64,000 nucleotides of DNA. Source: Meandrina meandrites (Eukaryota > Cnidaria > Anthozoa > Scleractinia > Meandrinidae). Every line of letters begins with the position of its first letter. Position 1 is the stretch's first letter. The stretch lies in NCBI GenBank assembly GCA_963693305.1, contig OY855913.1, forward strand, positions 18,416,788 to 18,480,787. Direction: 5' to 3'. The notes below the pieces were generated by a model. That model ran no database searches and was not told where the DNA came from. It was given only the letters and a program-made list of their open reading frames with translations. Positions 36,101-49,838 of this stretch are shown piece after piece. The translations under genes and the position numbers were made by a program.

Positions 36101-39100
36101 TCTACATAATTATTTCAGATATCGAAGTCCAAACAACGTATTCACAAAAAGAACTAATTCGACGCAGAATTAAGAATAATTTTCAGCAAGAGAAAATCGC
36201 AATCAAGGCGTATGAATTCATGCTATAATATCGGTAAAAAGGAGGCTGGAGAACGGCAGATAACGAGTTGAATTATCCTTTTCTATGTCGTTGACAAAAA
36301 AACTAATTTACAGCCTCTGTTTAAATTATCAAAAGCCGTGGACGTTGCTATGAGTGAGAACAAAGCAGAGAGGCGGATATATAAGTTCACAAGTAACATC
36401 GGTATTCTTTCATTATTTGCTATTCGCGTTTCTTTCTTCTGCAGTTAGCAGAGGAGTTGAGCCCGTAGGAAGTGCTGTCAGTTCGTAAACGGCTTAAGAT
36501 TATTTCTTGACTAAAGGGCGGCCAAAAACCGCCATTAACCTTTTGATTTCGCAATATGCCGTGGCTTGGAGATTCACGTGATAAAAAACGCCTTCAGGCA
36601 CCGGACACAAAGAAGTGAGAGAACTGAAAAGGGGCAGCCTGCCGTCGTGGGCAGAGATTTTGAAGCCCTAGCGTGGGACTAGTTTATACCAGCTCACGGT
36701 AGCAGTCATTTAAATGTCAGTAGGAGTTGACACCGATAAAATAAAATAAAAGGTTTCTCGGCTGAGTCGAAGATAATGACAAACCAAATTGATTACTAAG
36801 AGCTTGGCCGCGGTTTACTCAAGCGATTCGGCAAAATTTTCAAATAGTTAAAAGCTCTTTTTCGACTGGATATTACAGTAGGAATTATCGTTGAAAAGGA
36901 ATTAAATAATACTTCACAACCACTGTCTAAATACATTCAAAATTGTTATGGCGAACAAGTTTCTATTCGATTCGCCAGTTCTTTAGGCGAATAGACATTA
37001 TAGTGTGTTAAGCTGTTGGAAGATATAAGGTATTGGTGACATCGCGTAAAATATGGACATCAAATATTACTGACTACATAACGTTGTAGTAAAATAAGTA
37101 AAATAAACGAGGTATATATAAAATAATTCGATTCTCGTGATTTATAATATAAACAATAGTTATTGGGCAATAGTTATGCCTGTTAAGTTCCATGCGTGAT
37201 CAAATATTGTAGAAGGGATCATGTCAATTGGAGAATTAATCGAACGATGTTACCGCAGTGTTGTTTTGAGCGACGGTCCGCCATATCCATGACTCTTCTT
37301 TTTTCTGATGTTTTCCCTTATTGAAGAAACCTTTGACTTTTAATCCAATTGAAGCCACATGGCATGGGCGTTCGTCCAAAACGTTACAATGAATGTTCAA
37401 AGGAAAAAAATTCGTTGACGATTGAATCGAATTTAAAATGTTTTGGCCATTTTGGCGGTGTTGAGGGTCAAGGTTGAGTGCCGATCCACCATCTTGTTTT
37501 TTGCGCGTGGGAGTGCACTCGTGTCCTGTTGCATTTTGGGATAGAGAAATAGTTTTACTCGCGTGGGAGTAACACACACGTGGGCGCCGTGAAGAATATC
37601 TCTACTCATGAATGAAAATTGACAGAATTTTACTCTCAGAAGGCGTTGTAGGCTTCGAAAAGATGCTTGTTATGGCATGATTCGTACCTTCATGGGTGAA
37701 ATTGTGCCGATTTTCACTCGCGAGAGAGATAGCGACTCGGTTGACATTGTGACAGCGCTGATTTGATATTCTACCGGCAAATTTGAATTTCGCATTTGTG
37801 AGAAAGGAAATGCTCATTGATCGCTGATTGTTGTGGTTTTCGAGCCGATCGTTCGAGTAGAAGCGTGGCTATCAGAGCAGAGAGGGAGAGAAAGTGAAGA
37901 ATTGCCAAGTAAGTGTAAACAGAAATTTCTGGCGCTTAAAGAATGTGCCAAAGTTCGTACCTTTCTTGCCTGCGAGACAGTCTGATTCGTTTTATAGTTC
38001 TTGAACTGACTTGTATTTGTCACATAACAGCGTGCTTCTATTGACTTTGCGCAAAAATTTCTTGGAAAACGCTAAAAAAAATCGATTTCGTCTACAGAAC
38101 CAAAGAGACATTTCTGCGGATTTGACAACAAACATACACAAAGTACAAAATGAAAAATAGACCAGCGGAATTCCGGTGAAATTTACAGAACAACAGCCAA
38201 TTCGTAAACTTTGTTTGCGGGAAAGTTTTTTATCACTTCCTGCCAGCAGTTGTTAATTTCCCGGCATTTCGTAAGACTTAATTGAGTATAAAGTTTGATT
38301 ATATATTAATCCTGAGTATTTCTAAGAAATCAAATAATCGCACAAATCATCGTTTACATTGAATTTAAAAAAATTGTGTTTTATTTTTATATATAAGACA
38401 TATATAGACCGAGAGAGAGATAACCTGCCAGTCTTTAAAATCACACGATAAATCTTCATGTTATGTCAAAAATAAAAATATAAAAATAATAGACAGATAA
38501 TTATAGACACTTGTAATATTGACTGAGTAGGCATGCAATACATAGGTCAAAATGTACAGGAAGACTTTCGGTTCAAGGTCATCATCAACATGCTGATAGT
38601 ATACAGTGATTTGATGTAGTTTAATAAAAAATTGGTAATGACCAGCACCTTAATTATGCCTCAGCTCTAGGGTCCTGTGAATTGAACGATCATCTACTGC
38701 TGGCCAAAAGAGGCCAGTTGTGTTAATTAACAAAATCAAAATAATATGTCAGGGTAAAGAGACATTTTATTTTTCATGTACACCTTATTCAATGGTTTAG
38801 CATATAGTGGGCGCAGACATTTTTTGAGTTGAATTTATCTTCTCCTATGCCAACAGGCAAATGCTTAGCACCTTCCCTCAACAATGGATTGAGGTCCAGC
38901 AGAGAGCTTTGTCTATTCTCATTAGTAATTTTTTTTATTTGTTTCGTCTCATTATCAACACAGTATTTAAGATTACCTTGTATGTAAATTTTCTTAGTCT
39001 GGTGATGGTATAGCTTGTACCGAAATATAACTGTTTACCAACTAAGTTTTGTCATTTCATTGTCTGAATATTCTCGGACAAGATGAACCTATAATTTCAG

Positions 39101-39585
39101 GTTATCCTTTACTGCCGATAAATGACCCCCTCTTTTTGTTTATTTATTAGTTTTTGATTTTCTAGAGTCATTAGTGAGAACTAATCAATAACTGAAATTG
39201 AAAAAGTTGTGTAGAAATTTTACCTGTTCCAGGGCCAGATTGTTGAAAGCATGATTAAGCTAATCGTGGATAAGCATGTATTTTGATTTCAGTCATAACT
39301 TTTCAGTGAGGCAAAAGTAATTTAAACACTTTCATACACCAAAAATTGAACCCTCAATCCACTTTTAGTGTTAACCAGCTTCCAAGCAAATATATGTAGA
39401 CTTTCATTGGTTGATTTCAGTTATGGGCCTTCTCAAATGTCTGCGTCAGGTAATAAGTCCTCATATTTTACGTGCTTTCTTGACCTTATATGGCAGCATG
39501 ACATAATTAGTGAAATAATAACTTTTTTAATCAACTGAGTGGGAGTTTGTTGGTCAAACAGGAAGATGTTGTGTTAATATTAAGG
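33121..39585. other. Long gene-poor stretch
   Basis: 6.4 kb without a recognised gene or TIR element. It contains C-rich CCCCCTCCCCCCACCCCCC at 34313-34331, an A run near 35786-35803 and a possible TATA-like GATATATAAG at 36377. Several frames of 70-113 codons show no domain. Confidence 0.45.
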
Positions 39586-39589
39586 TTGC

Positions 39590-40148
39590 GACATAGATAA
39601 AGTGCAGCAAGTTCCTTGATAAGTTAACTAGTAAGTTCCTCCTGAAGTTCCTTGTGTGCGTAGTCAGTTCATAGGCAAGAGGGATTAAGATCTTCTCCTG
39701 CATCCCATCCAGCCAACTCATTTTGTAAGTGTTTAGTAGTTACAACATATAGATGAAATGCAAGAAGTTCCTTGATAAGTTAGTAAGTTCCTCCTTAAAT
39801 TTGCTGTAGTCGATCAGTTCATTGAAAGATGAAGATCTTCCCATCCCACCCAGCCAATGCTAATTGTGTTCAATAGTGGGACATATAGATAAAGAGCACC
39901 AGTTAGTTCCTTGATAAAGATGTAAGTTCCTCCAAAAGTTCCTTGTTCATGTAATCAGTTCGTTGCGAGATAAAGATCTTCCCATCCCACCCAGTCAACT
40001 CATTCTGTAAGTGTGTGACATAAACATGAAGCACAGTTAGTTCCTTGATAAGTTGTTAAGTTCCTCCTGAATTTTCTTGTAGTCATTTCGCCAAGAGAGA
40101 GATAAAGATCTTCCCATCCTATACCGCCCAAGCAACTCATTCGTTTAG
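39590..40148 (+). repeat. Four-unit tandem array, 134-156 bp period
   Basis: Units are anchored by AGTTCCTTGATAA at 39610, 39766, 39905 and 40039. Each continues with TAAGTTCCTCC, a GATCTTCCCATCCCACCCAG-like block and CAACTCATT. No coding frame persists across units. It looks like a small satellite or minisatellite island. Confidence 0.85.
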
Positions 40149-40964
40149 TGTTCAATGCCATGTGGCTTTTCTTTATCATGTTTATTGGTTAAAAAACTGA
40201 AACTTAAAATTTGTTGGATATTCATTAATACATATTAATTTTAACACATTTGTTAGTTAGATGTTAATGAACAGCTAAGGTGTGTTTGCTTGCAAGCAAA
40301 AGCTGGACATACATGTACACATAAATTCATTTCAGACGGCTCGACTGCTGCCTAACAATCAGGTGTTCAATTTATATTTTTGGTAAAATAACATCTGCAG
40401 AGATAAATGTTTTTATAATTTCTTCAGTAGCTTAACCCCTACCACAAAATATAAACCATTAGTTAAGTTTCACCTTAATTGCACCCTTAGGTGCCTGTCA
40501 GTCATACGTCATTGTGAGTTCTTTTCTATCAGTATTATTTTAAAATATTACTCATATATCTACGCAGCTGCACAATTAAAGCTGAGTCAGGTTTACAGGA
40601 AAAATTTGACAGCCTGGTTAAGAGAAAAAACACACACACACACCAAAACAAAAAGAGCTCTATGCTTACCATAATTCATAAACATGAATTGGTATTTTAT
40701 CAGAGTAAGCGTTAAAAGATACATGGATTATATGGGAAGTAGTTTCTGATGAAACATCTAAGACTAGCCCAATTTGTGTGCAATTAAATACAAAAAATGT
40801 TAAAAATAACTTATAAAATTGCAATTCTCTAAGACCTCCCACCCTCCCTATTCAATTTAAATGACACTGTGTTGTTTTAAATTCGATTTTGTTTTCTTAT
40901 TTACTCAACATTATTTATTTTCTGCTTAATAAAAAAAGAATAAACACTGGGCTCATAGATTGTG

Positions 40965-41264
40965 GGATGCGCAGTGGCCTAATGGTTAGTGCGCTGGACT
41001 CCGGATCGGGCGGTGCGGGTTTGAGCCCTGGCCGGGGCACTGCATTGTGTTCTTGGGCAAGATACTTTACTCTCATAGTGCCTCTCTCCACCCAGGTGTA
41101 TAAATGGGTACCGGCAAATTTACTGCTGGGGGTAACCCTGCGATGGACTAGCATTCCATCCAGGGGGAAGTAGAAATACTCCTAGTCGCTTCATGCTACG
41201 GAAACCTGGATAAGCTCCGGCCTGATGAGCCACTAGGCTCGTATGCAGACTTTACCTTTACCTT
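40965..41264 (+). mobile_element. Full-length 300-bp tRNA-derived SINE with 11-bp TSD
   Basis: The head GGATGCGCAGTGGCCTAATG...GGGTTTGAGCC carries A and B boxes. An arm reading CTGGACTCCGGATCGGG allows an Arg(CCG)-like anticodon loop. The body follows, with GGGCAAGATACTTTACTCTC and GGTGTATAAATGGGTACCGG. It ends in the short tail repeat CTTTACCTTTACCTT. The direct repeat CATAGATTGTG flanks it exactly (40954-40964, 41265-41275), proving retroposition. I recognise this as an abundant anthozoan SINE. Good preservation suggests a recent insertion. Confidence 0.9.
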
Positions 41265-41275
41265 CATAGATTGTG

Positions 41276-44200
41276 TGGTTCCAGAAAATATCCATATCGC
41301 CCATATAAGGGATTTTTCTTAAGACTGCCCACCTGGGCCCCTCTGGAAATTCCAATTAAGCTTCATACATTCCCTTAATTGTTTTGGCTTTTGAGACCCC
41401 CCACCCCCAGGAATTTCCAATTCCTTCAGTGGGAGAGTATGGACATTTATTTTCTGGAACTTAACACATTAGTAAATAAATATAATTTTAGTTTAGTATA
41501 GGTGACCATACAGTGTAACATAATTTATGATATTTAGGTTGTGTGGATTTAGCTATCACTCGTAAGAAATAATTTAATATGTAAGATTTTTTTAAAAATA
41601 TTTCAGTCTTTATTACTTTTCAACATTGAAGGTAAATAAATTCTACTCGATTTTTTTTATCTCAATTGGCATTTTCAGTAATATAATAATTATGCAAATA
41701 AAAATTGTTTTGATATTTTGTAATGTTTTGTTTTCCTTTCAAATACAGATTAAAGTCTCCAATACACTCGTCTGCACTCAGCTTTAAATATCCAAGGATT
41801 TAAGACCTGGTGGAAATTTAAAAAAGGTACAATCTAGCTAATATCGTGTAGTACATGATGCATATATTTTTTGATTCTCATCCTTGCTCCAAGGGATTTT
41901 TTTGTGGGTTCTCCATCCCCCCCCCCTCCCCCTTAAAAACCAACACTTCTGAATTCCAATTTGATCGAGAACATTGGATAAAGAGCCCATTTGTGGAAAT
42001 ACCGATGCAAATTACCATTTTATATAAAAATATAATATTTTTAGGTTTATGACTAACTATTTCATAGATCATACTCTATTCCTATCTACAGGTATGAATT
42101 CAAACCTCAATTTTATTCTCTTTAGTAGGAAGAAGGAACTGTGATACTTCCCGATTCACAACTGTAGAATTCTTGCCGTGAGCGTGATTGTCGCGCGGAG
42201 CGAGAGAAAAGTTACCTGTCACGCGTGTTTGCCGCGCGAGTTCGCCGCGTGTAACCTTGTGCCCGCCACGAGCTACCGACAGAATTAACTGAACCACGCA
42301 CAACCCACCAAACAACCCGCAAGCTACGCGAGTAATTAACGACATGCGAAACATGCATGTGTTGTGCTGACAAAAACGTTTCTATTTTTAGATCATTTAC
42401 AGACAAAATATGGTTCAGTTCCGCTACTAAACAACCGACTGCACAGCTCGTGTTCCAGAAGATTGTTTCGGGGCGGAGTGGTGCGGTACAAGGCGACCTA
42501 TAAGGTGCGTTTCAGTTTAAACTGTATACTCTAGAAATGAACTATGACGTTAAGAAGGCTCGCTTGAACATGCCAAGTTTGGAATGCAGTAGTTCGGCGT
42601 GTTAGCATTGACGAAAAAATGTCTCCTTGAAAGGTTACAATATGAAGTTAGAAATGCTGAAGTATTTTTAAATTTATCGATAAAGACACTCTTTCTAAGA
42701 AAGCACTTTTAATTAGCACTTAAATTTAGTGCATTTTTTGTGAGTTCTTTGTATTCTTTTGTTTAATTTGTTTTCCTCGGCTATTTCGTCAGACTTAAAA
42801 AATTCCCATTTCGCATTGTTTAAATGCTTATCTAATGCGTTTATAATAATACACTTTCAAAGTGATCGTTGTTGAGATGTCATGATACGACGAAAGCGCC
42901 GCGGAGTGTTACCACAAGGAACGAATAAGGAAGATAAATAAACTGCAAGTGACATCGAGTTTGCTTCCTTGTTTCGAATCATCACAGCTACAGATATGTC
43001 TTTCGTGGAAGCCTTTTTGAAATCGAGAAATTGTTTGCCAGAGTGTTTTAAGGAAAGCAGAACGTTTCGTGATCGTTCAGTAGTTTTGCAGAAAAGTAAG
43101 GACTTCAACAAGCGTTGATGAGGTAAAGTAAAGTAATGTAAAGTGAATGAAGTTCAACAAAGGTTAAATTCCGGCTAACGTACGGAAACAAAACGAGCGG
43201 AAGCTTTTCCTTCTAATTACTTTTACGCTTGTTATTGTGATGTCGCGAAGTTTACCCTTAATTCTCCTATTATGGATAATTGAGCTCGCTTACTCATAAC
43301 AGCATTTTGTGGGCAATACAGGAACTAAATATTTTCATCCTTTTTTGTTGCTATGAAAAGCATTTGACAGACAGACTTCCGCCACGAAAACGCCGGCGTT
43401 GCGGTTAAGATATTTGTCACATGGCCACGAGCCTGGGCGACAAAACAAAGTCGTATACACTTGTATGTTTATTTTCATCTGGTATTGATCGAGTTGTTAC
43501 GGCTTTCGTCTCGCATGGAACTTTTCTGTGAAGTTCAAATCGATGATTACAATTTTTTTTCGTTCTCGTTTGGCACATGTTCAGTTTATTTGGTTAGAAG
43601 TATGTTTGTCACATGTGATGGATGACCCCTTAAAATTTACATAGCTACTACAGACTAGATAATTTCAATATTTTTATAAAGTTCTGGTCGTTTGTTGACC
43701 ACTTGCGGTAGTTTGCCTTCTATAGCAGTTTTTCGTTTATATAAACAGTTCAATAAACTTTATTTTGCTTCGAATGCTAAGAAAGCAAATAAGCTAAATA
43801 AAAAGTTTCTACGAATATAATAATTAAAAAGTAAAATGAAATAGGTCACACATAAACCACTTTACCCAGTAAGTATATATAAACTGTCTAAAAGAGGCAG
43901 ACTTTTAATATCTTAATTGACAAATTACGTGCTACGGTAACTTCAGACGCAATTCGTGTTATTTTTATTTAACAATCATCAAGTCGGGCTGAGTGTTTTT
44001 ATGTAATTTTTCGAACTCCAAAGATGGGCCTTAAAGGTCAAAGATTTCTTATGGAGTCGGTTAAAGACTAGAAATATAAACTTTTCCTGTAGAGAAGCGG
44101 AAAGTATGACGAGTACGTGCTCAAAGAATCACGATACGTGTTTCGTCATCGACTGTTCCACAAGGGTTATTTGGCAAGCGACCGACTCACTAAAGTTGCC

Positions 44201-46830
44201 TAGTCTGTTTGGTTTTGTTTCAATGAACACCGAACGGTGATTACCAAAGCAACTTAAACGAGATTTCAGTCTGCAAATCTCAATTTCGTTTTATACTTCC
44301 CAGACCATCATTGTCTGTTCCGACGTAGTTCGGGTGTTGCGTGGGAGGTTGTAGTGTGCCATTTTTAGATTCCGATTTACGTCATTTGCACTCTAATTAT
44401 AGCTAATGAACACAGGTTTGAAGTTTAAATTTGTCAACTGATAAAGAATACGGTTTAACTGGATGGAATGAACCGACGATAAATTGTTTTAAATATAATA
44501 TAATTCCCCGTGCAATGTTGATACATCGCAGAAAGATGTGGAGCGGAGAACAGGGCCATACGGAATACTACATTTACCTATAACTAAATTCTCATAAATA
44601 TGATTTAAAGAAATGTATGAAGACTAGTAAAGAGAATTTTTGTTTAGAACCGTGACAAGAGATAAACAGCCCATAATCTGACAAATTCTCTCTGTCTATA
44701 CCAGACAACTGACAACAACGCTAAAATTGTCAACAACTGCACACCCTCATTTTAATTTGACGCCTCTGCCAATCAGAATGCAACTTGTATATCAGTTATT
44801 CAAATAAGGACGCCGGATAAAGAGGTTGACGCGGAGAGCAAATTTACGTTTGACTTCCTAATAAACAGCGAATCCCAATTTATCAGACATACAATGGAAT
44901 CGGGAGTTCCAGGAATCGGGGATTAAATTAGCAGTGTTGACTCATTGAGGCAAATCCAAGAATAACGACCTACATGCTGCAGATTATAAAAAAAAGAAAG
45001 CAGTGGTTCTTTTTTTTTTTAAACACTATTTTGGATACTTTTATTACAAGTAACACATATTACTTAAGTGAAGATAATTTGCCATTTCTGATAAGCTTCT
45101 TAATTCTCGTCCTGAAGTAAAGAATTTGTGATATTTTGTTGGCATTTGCAGAAGAATTAAGATGTTTCCTCGGCGCGTGCCGTCGTAAACGTTGTCGGTG
45201 TGCTTGTATTTTTCGGTTTACCAAAGCACGTGTTTCAAAGCGGAACAAAAAAAAGAAAGGAAGTTTTACCGGCAACGGCTGTCACAATAGGCGTGGGCCA
45301 TGGGGAATCACGTGCCTTTTTTGCGTGTCATATGAGAATTCGATGATGATGGCGTGTTTTGCCGACGTGCGCGTGATCGGCGGCCGTGTTGTATAATTTT
45401 AACAAAAGTTTTCCAAACCACCTTCTATTCTGTTCTACAATCTCGATTGAGATTTCTTACCCAGTAATGAACCTCCCGCATTTTATTAACCGCGGTTAAG
45501 GGGAGGAAATTCGAGGAAATTTCAAAATGGGGCACTGTTTGTTTTCAATTTTAGTTAAACGAGAAATGATTCCACGAGAGATTCCGTTGTAGATATGTCG
45601 AAATAAACGATCAAACTCGAGGGAATTCAGTGACTTTATCACATATTTAGCATGGACACCGCATGGTGCGGGGGAAAGCATTTAAACAGCTGCGGTTTAA
45701 CCATCATTGAACGCCAGTTGGTCCCTGGTCATCCGTGGTGGGAATAAGAACATCTTCTATTTGTGGAATATACGTGATGTATACCACTTGGATAAGGGAA
45801 GAAAAATGCTGACAGCATCGCCAAGAGAGTTTATTTTCTCTTGTAAAACTGCCTACTGTAACAGGAATTTAATCCTTGGCTTTTACGCCTAATTAATCGT
45901 AGGAAGAACGAAGCAGAGGATGTTTTCGGCAGTAACCAAGGAAGTTAATAACCTTCGTCTGCCGGAGCTTTAATGCTAGCGGCGACAATGTTTGCGAGTT
46001 GTTTTAATTACTCTACAAAAACAGCGAACTCAAAACTCATCATTTCACTTCGAAAACCTCCAAACGATTTTATAAATAGATCAGTTATGGTAAGGTCAAT
46101 CTCCCTAGTCTTCCGCGCCCAAGTCCTTCCGTCAAAGGACTTCCTCTTTCTACTTTTCTTCCTGTTTCACCGTTTTCAATTTACAACTACATGTCCACCA
46201 GAAGGACGCGCTGAAATTACTGACGGTTTTGATAAGTTGGCGCTTAAGGTGAGTGCATTCAAACGCATACATTGTTTTGTCGTTGAAGGTTAAAAAAAGA
46301 CGGCTCAGTCTATACCTTACTGCGCTGCGCGAAAATAGTATATTAATGCTTCACGTGGTTTACTGTAAACGGTCATTTACGTCGCTTGAGAATGTCAGGT
46401 TTATACATGCAGGAAATCAATTCCCCTCAAGGCGGGCAGTACGGAAGAAATCAATTATCTGTGAAATGGGAAAAAGTTTCATTTCTTCTGTCCAGTTTTG
46501 ACGAAAATGTATGGTAAACCTCTTCAAGTGGATGTCACTGTGTGCTAAACAAAAGCCTTACCAGCAGAATATTGTACCGTATAACCATTTACCTGTCATG
46601 TAAGTCAGTAGTCTTTTGTTTAAGGCTGGTATTCACTGGACATAAGCATAAGCAAAAGCATCAGAATATGCGCATCAAAGAACAGGGAACACTTATTCTT
46701 CCTATGCTGTTGTGCTCACTGCGACATAAACATATTAATCGTAGGCACGAGAAGAACGAACGACTTTGTTTATATGTATTTATGCTTATATGCGTATGTT
46801 TATACTTGTTATGCTTATTATAATTATTAT
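41276..46830. other. Long gene-poor stretch
   Basis: 5.5 kb without a recognised gene. A CG-rich patch at 42180-42300 gives two overlapping reverse frames with ARGGHKVTRGELARQTRVTG, which look repeat-derived. C-runs occur at 41920-41935. No terminal repeats were found. Confidence 0.4.
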
Positions 46831-46833
46831 TAT

Positions 46834-46920
46834 ATTGTATTGTATTGTGCTGTGCTGTGCTGTGCTGTGCTGTGCTGTGCTGTGCTGTGCTGTGCTGTGT
46901 TGTGTTGTGTTGTGTTGTAT
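46834..46920 (+). repeat. Pentanucleotide microsatellite (TGTGC)n
   Basis: TTGTA units pass into about twelve TGTGC units and then TGTGT units, giving a clear mutation gradient along the array. Peptides read from it (LCCAV repeats) are artefacts. Confidence 0.95.
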
Positions 46921-47050
46921 TATTATTCCAAGTCTAGCGTATCACGAATTTACAAAAATTAAAGGGGTGGGGAAATTGAAAAATGGAAGACCAAAAACAC
47001 GCCACACTATCAAACTATCGTAAAATTTCTACACTACGCTCTCTCGAAAA

Positions 47051-47752
47051 TAAGCCCCGAAATCTCAGACGAAAAAATCCTTCCTGTGTTTAAAAGAAAG
47101 ACAGGACTTCTTCCAGTTATTTAATACATTGTGTATCGTTACAGCTTCCTCGCGAATTTGTGAAGTACATGTAACGCCCGAAGAGTTTCTTTTGTGATTC
47201 ATATCGTTATGTTAGGGAGTTATACCCGGCTGTCTTCTCAGACGCAACATCGCTTCCAAATATAATGCTGTTTCTCTGGATATTCATATTTTCCTTCCTC
47301 TTCAAAACAATTCGTTATGGGAAAACCGGTTGAAGTCTTTTCCTCTCTAAACGTTGTCATTTTTTTTCCTTTTTGAACTTTCTCTTGATCGGGTTTAATA
47401 TTAATAAGCCCCGAAATCTCAGACGAAAAAATCCTTCCTGTGTTTAAAAGAAAGACGGGACTTCTTCCACTTATTTAATACATTGTATCGTTACAGCTTT
47501 CTCGCGAATTTGTGAAGTACAGGTAACGCCTGAAGAGTTTCTTTTGAGATTTATATCGTTATGTTAGGGTGTTGTACCCGGCTGTCTTCTCAGACGCAAC
47601 ATCGCTTCAAAATATAATGCTGTTTCTCTGGATATTCAGATTTCGTTATGGGAAAAAAATTCGTTATGGGAAAACCGGTTGAAGTCTTTTCCTCTCTAAA
47701 CGTTGTCATTTTTTATCTTTGTTGAACTTTCGCTAGATCGGGTTTAATATTG
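47051..47752 (+). repeat. Two-unit tandem duplication, 354-bp period
   Basis: TAAGCCCCGAAATCTCAGAC begins both units (47051 and 47405), and both end CGGGTTTAATATT. Identity is high except for a small deletion/rearrangement in unit 2 around ATTCGTTATGGGAAAA (present twice). Recent duplication. Confidence 0.88.
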
Positions 47753-49085
47753 TCCACCCAGCTCCGAATAGGTGTTTGTATTACGCTCAACAACTCCAGA
47801 ATGAATACGATGGCTGTTTTGTTTTTGCTAAAGCTTTTGACTCGTGCTTTTTGTGTAATTGAGAAACCTTTTCTTCTCGAATCTACCAGGTTAGGCTGCC
47901 TGAGGTTTGTTGTGTCATTTTGCGATTTTGAACGGTTTATTAAGCCCAGCTTTCGAGAATTTGCCTTGCCGCTGGTGATTTCTCTTTCGTAAACGGTAGG
48001 TGCCATCATTGCTAATCAAGCTTTTCGTAACGGAAGATGCTGTATCTGCATGCTGTAGTTTAGGCCTCGACTAGGTCGAAACTGTGTTCTGATTATCAGA
48101 CGAAATTAGGCCTAGATAAGGCGATTAGACCGAAGTTAGATTCACGCTTAGCTTACGGATTGGAACTGAGGTCATCCATCTTTAAATGTGAAAAAAGTCA
48201 AAAGAACTCTGTCACGGGGATTTCGGAGACTTTTGGTCTAAACTTTTCTGAAATTAGTGGTAGGCAACTTGACCCATGAAAATCATTACCTTTGAACATC
48301 TAAAGGAAGATATAACCTTAATATGTGGATAGAAATCTAACTACGGCTATAAACATCGATTTTTTTTTGTAGACGTGCGGAAAAAACTTGAAAAGTTAAA
48401 CTAAACTTTTCAAATTGTAATCCATTTTCATCGTAGCCATCTGCAGCTTAAGACGCTTGTTAACAGTTTTGGTGCTCTAATATAGCAATTGCTTATAAAA
48501 TGGCCTATTAATTTTTTGGTTTCCTTCGACACAAATGTAAATTTTGGCTGTTCAAAAATGTGTTAAAATCCGTGATGTAGCCCCTTTAATGCTGTTCACT
48601 TATGTCCAGAATTGAATGCAAGTATTGTTTAATAAATACTTCATGTTTCACTGGGGCTATTTGACATTTCCATATTAATTCATATTTGACAGATTGAGGT
48701 GTAATTCGATGAACTTTTATGAATGAGGACACTTTGTGAGGACATTTTATTTTCGGATTCTTCATTATTTGTTATTAGCTTTACAGTGATATATACTTGG
48801 TGAACTTTCATTAATGAGGAAACTTTGTGATGCTTATCAAAAGGTCGGAACGTGCATCTCATTAGCGTTCAATCCTGGATATATCTGAAAATGTCATCCG
48901 TTCTCGTGTCCGTGTGTAGTTGTATAATCAAACTTTGATGTAAAAGTGCAGTGACGCAGTTAATATGTAAACAGGCCAAAGGCCAAGCACCTGCAAAGTA
49001 AGTGAAAGCGAATCATTTTCGCAGACGTTTCCTATTTACTGTTGCAACGACAATCTCGGTTTTTTAATTCCTATTGCCAGAGGAA
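47753..49085. other. No recognised gene
   Basis: Opposed frames at 47713-48009 overlap on both strands and are not credible. The rest is AT-rich. Confidence 0.4.
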
Positions 49086-49337
49086 TCAGCTGTGTATCTG
49101 AGAACGTAAACATCGAATAAGGGGTTTCATCCGACTGTCGAAACTGTTCCACCTCATCTCTTGATCAAAGAACGACATCGCTGCCAGTGGTTGTGCTATT
49201 GACGTGAGTATCCAGTCGTACTTATTTCCCACACGCCCTAACAATCCATCTCTTTCGTCAAGTCCGGGACAAGCAAATATTGGGTCGCTAGCAAGAAGTG
49301 TCGTCCTTACGAAAGGCGGACACTTACCAAAAAACAA
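49086..49337 (-). other. Unassigned 83-codon reading frame
   Basis: The reverse strand reads GKCPPFVRTTLLASDPIFAC ... GRVGNKYDWILTSIAQPLAA ... FFDQEMRWNSFDS. The amino-acid composition looks protein-like (few low-complexity runs, mixed hydrophobics), unlike most short frames here. I recognise no domain, and there are no clear splice partners nearby. It may be an isolated exon, a transposon remnant or chance. Confidence 0.25.
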
Positions 49338-49838
49338 ACACAGATTAATGCCAGGTCCTTAAATCATTCCTTTTTGTCCTTTGATATAAAAGAAAAGAAG
49401 TAAATGGAGGTTAAAAAAAGCAGAAAAGCTGTATCAAAGTTAAAACTACGCATAGTGATACACTTTTTTCCGAATCTAGCAGTCTATATTATTCTTTATT
49501 ATATGGCTACAATATTACGCGCGCTCTGATTGGCTGATGAGCGGGCAAGATTTTCTTGTAATGACCGCGCATTATGAAAATTTTTCTTGCCATAGCTTTT
49601 TATAACTTTTTAAGGGTCAAACACTTCACGGTAAACACAGGTCAGTTTGTTTTGTGAAAGTTAAAGTGGTTAAATTTGCCCTAGATCTTGGCGTAAATAA
49701 GACAAAAATTGACTCATTGTCGAAGAAACAGTTTCTTCTGGTTTTGATCGCATGACCTCGAATCACCTCTTGCACGCGCAAGCGGATATTGAAAAACGTT
49801 TCCCTTTTTTCAGCGCTAAAAGGGCCATATAATAAATA

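Noticed and set aside
39610..40148. CRISPR-like array
   Set aside because: Units of 134-156 bp are diverged throughout and are not short identical repeats with unique spacers; the context is a eukaryotic genome.
46766..47023. Cys/Ala/Val/Leu-rich frame
   Set aside because: A translation of the TGTGC pentanucleotide array, not a gene.
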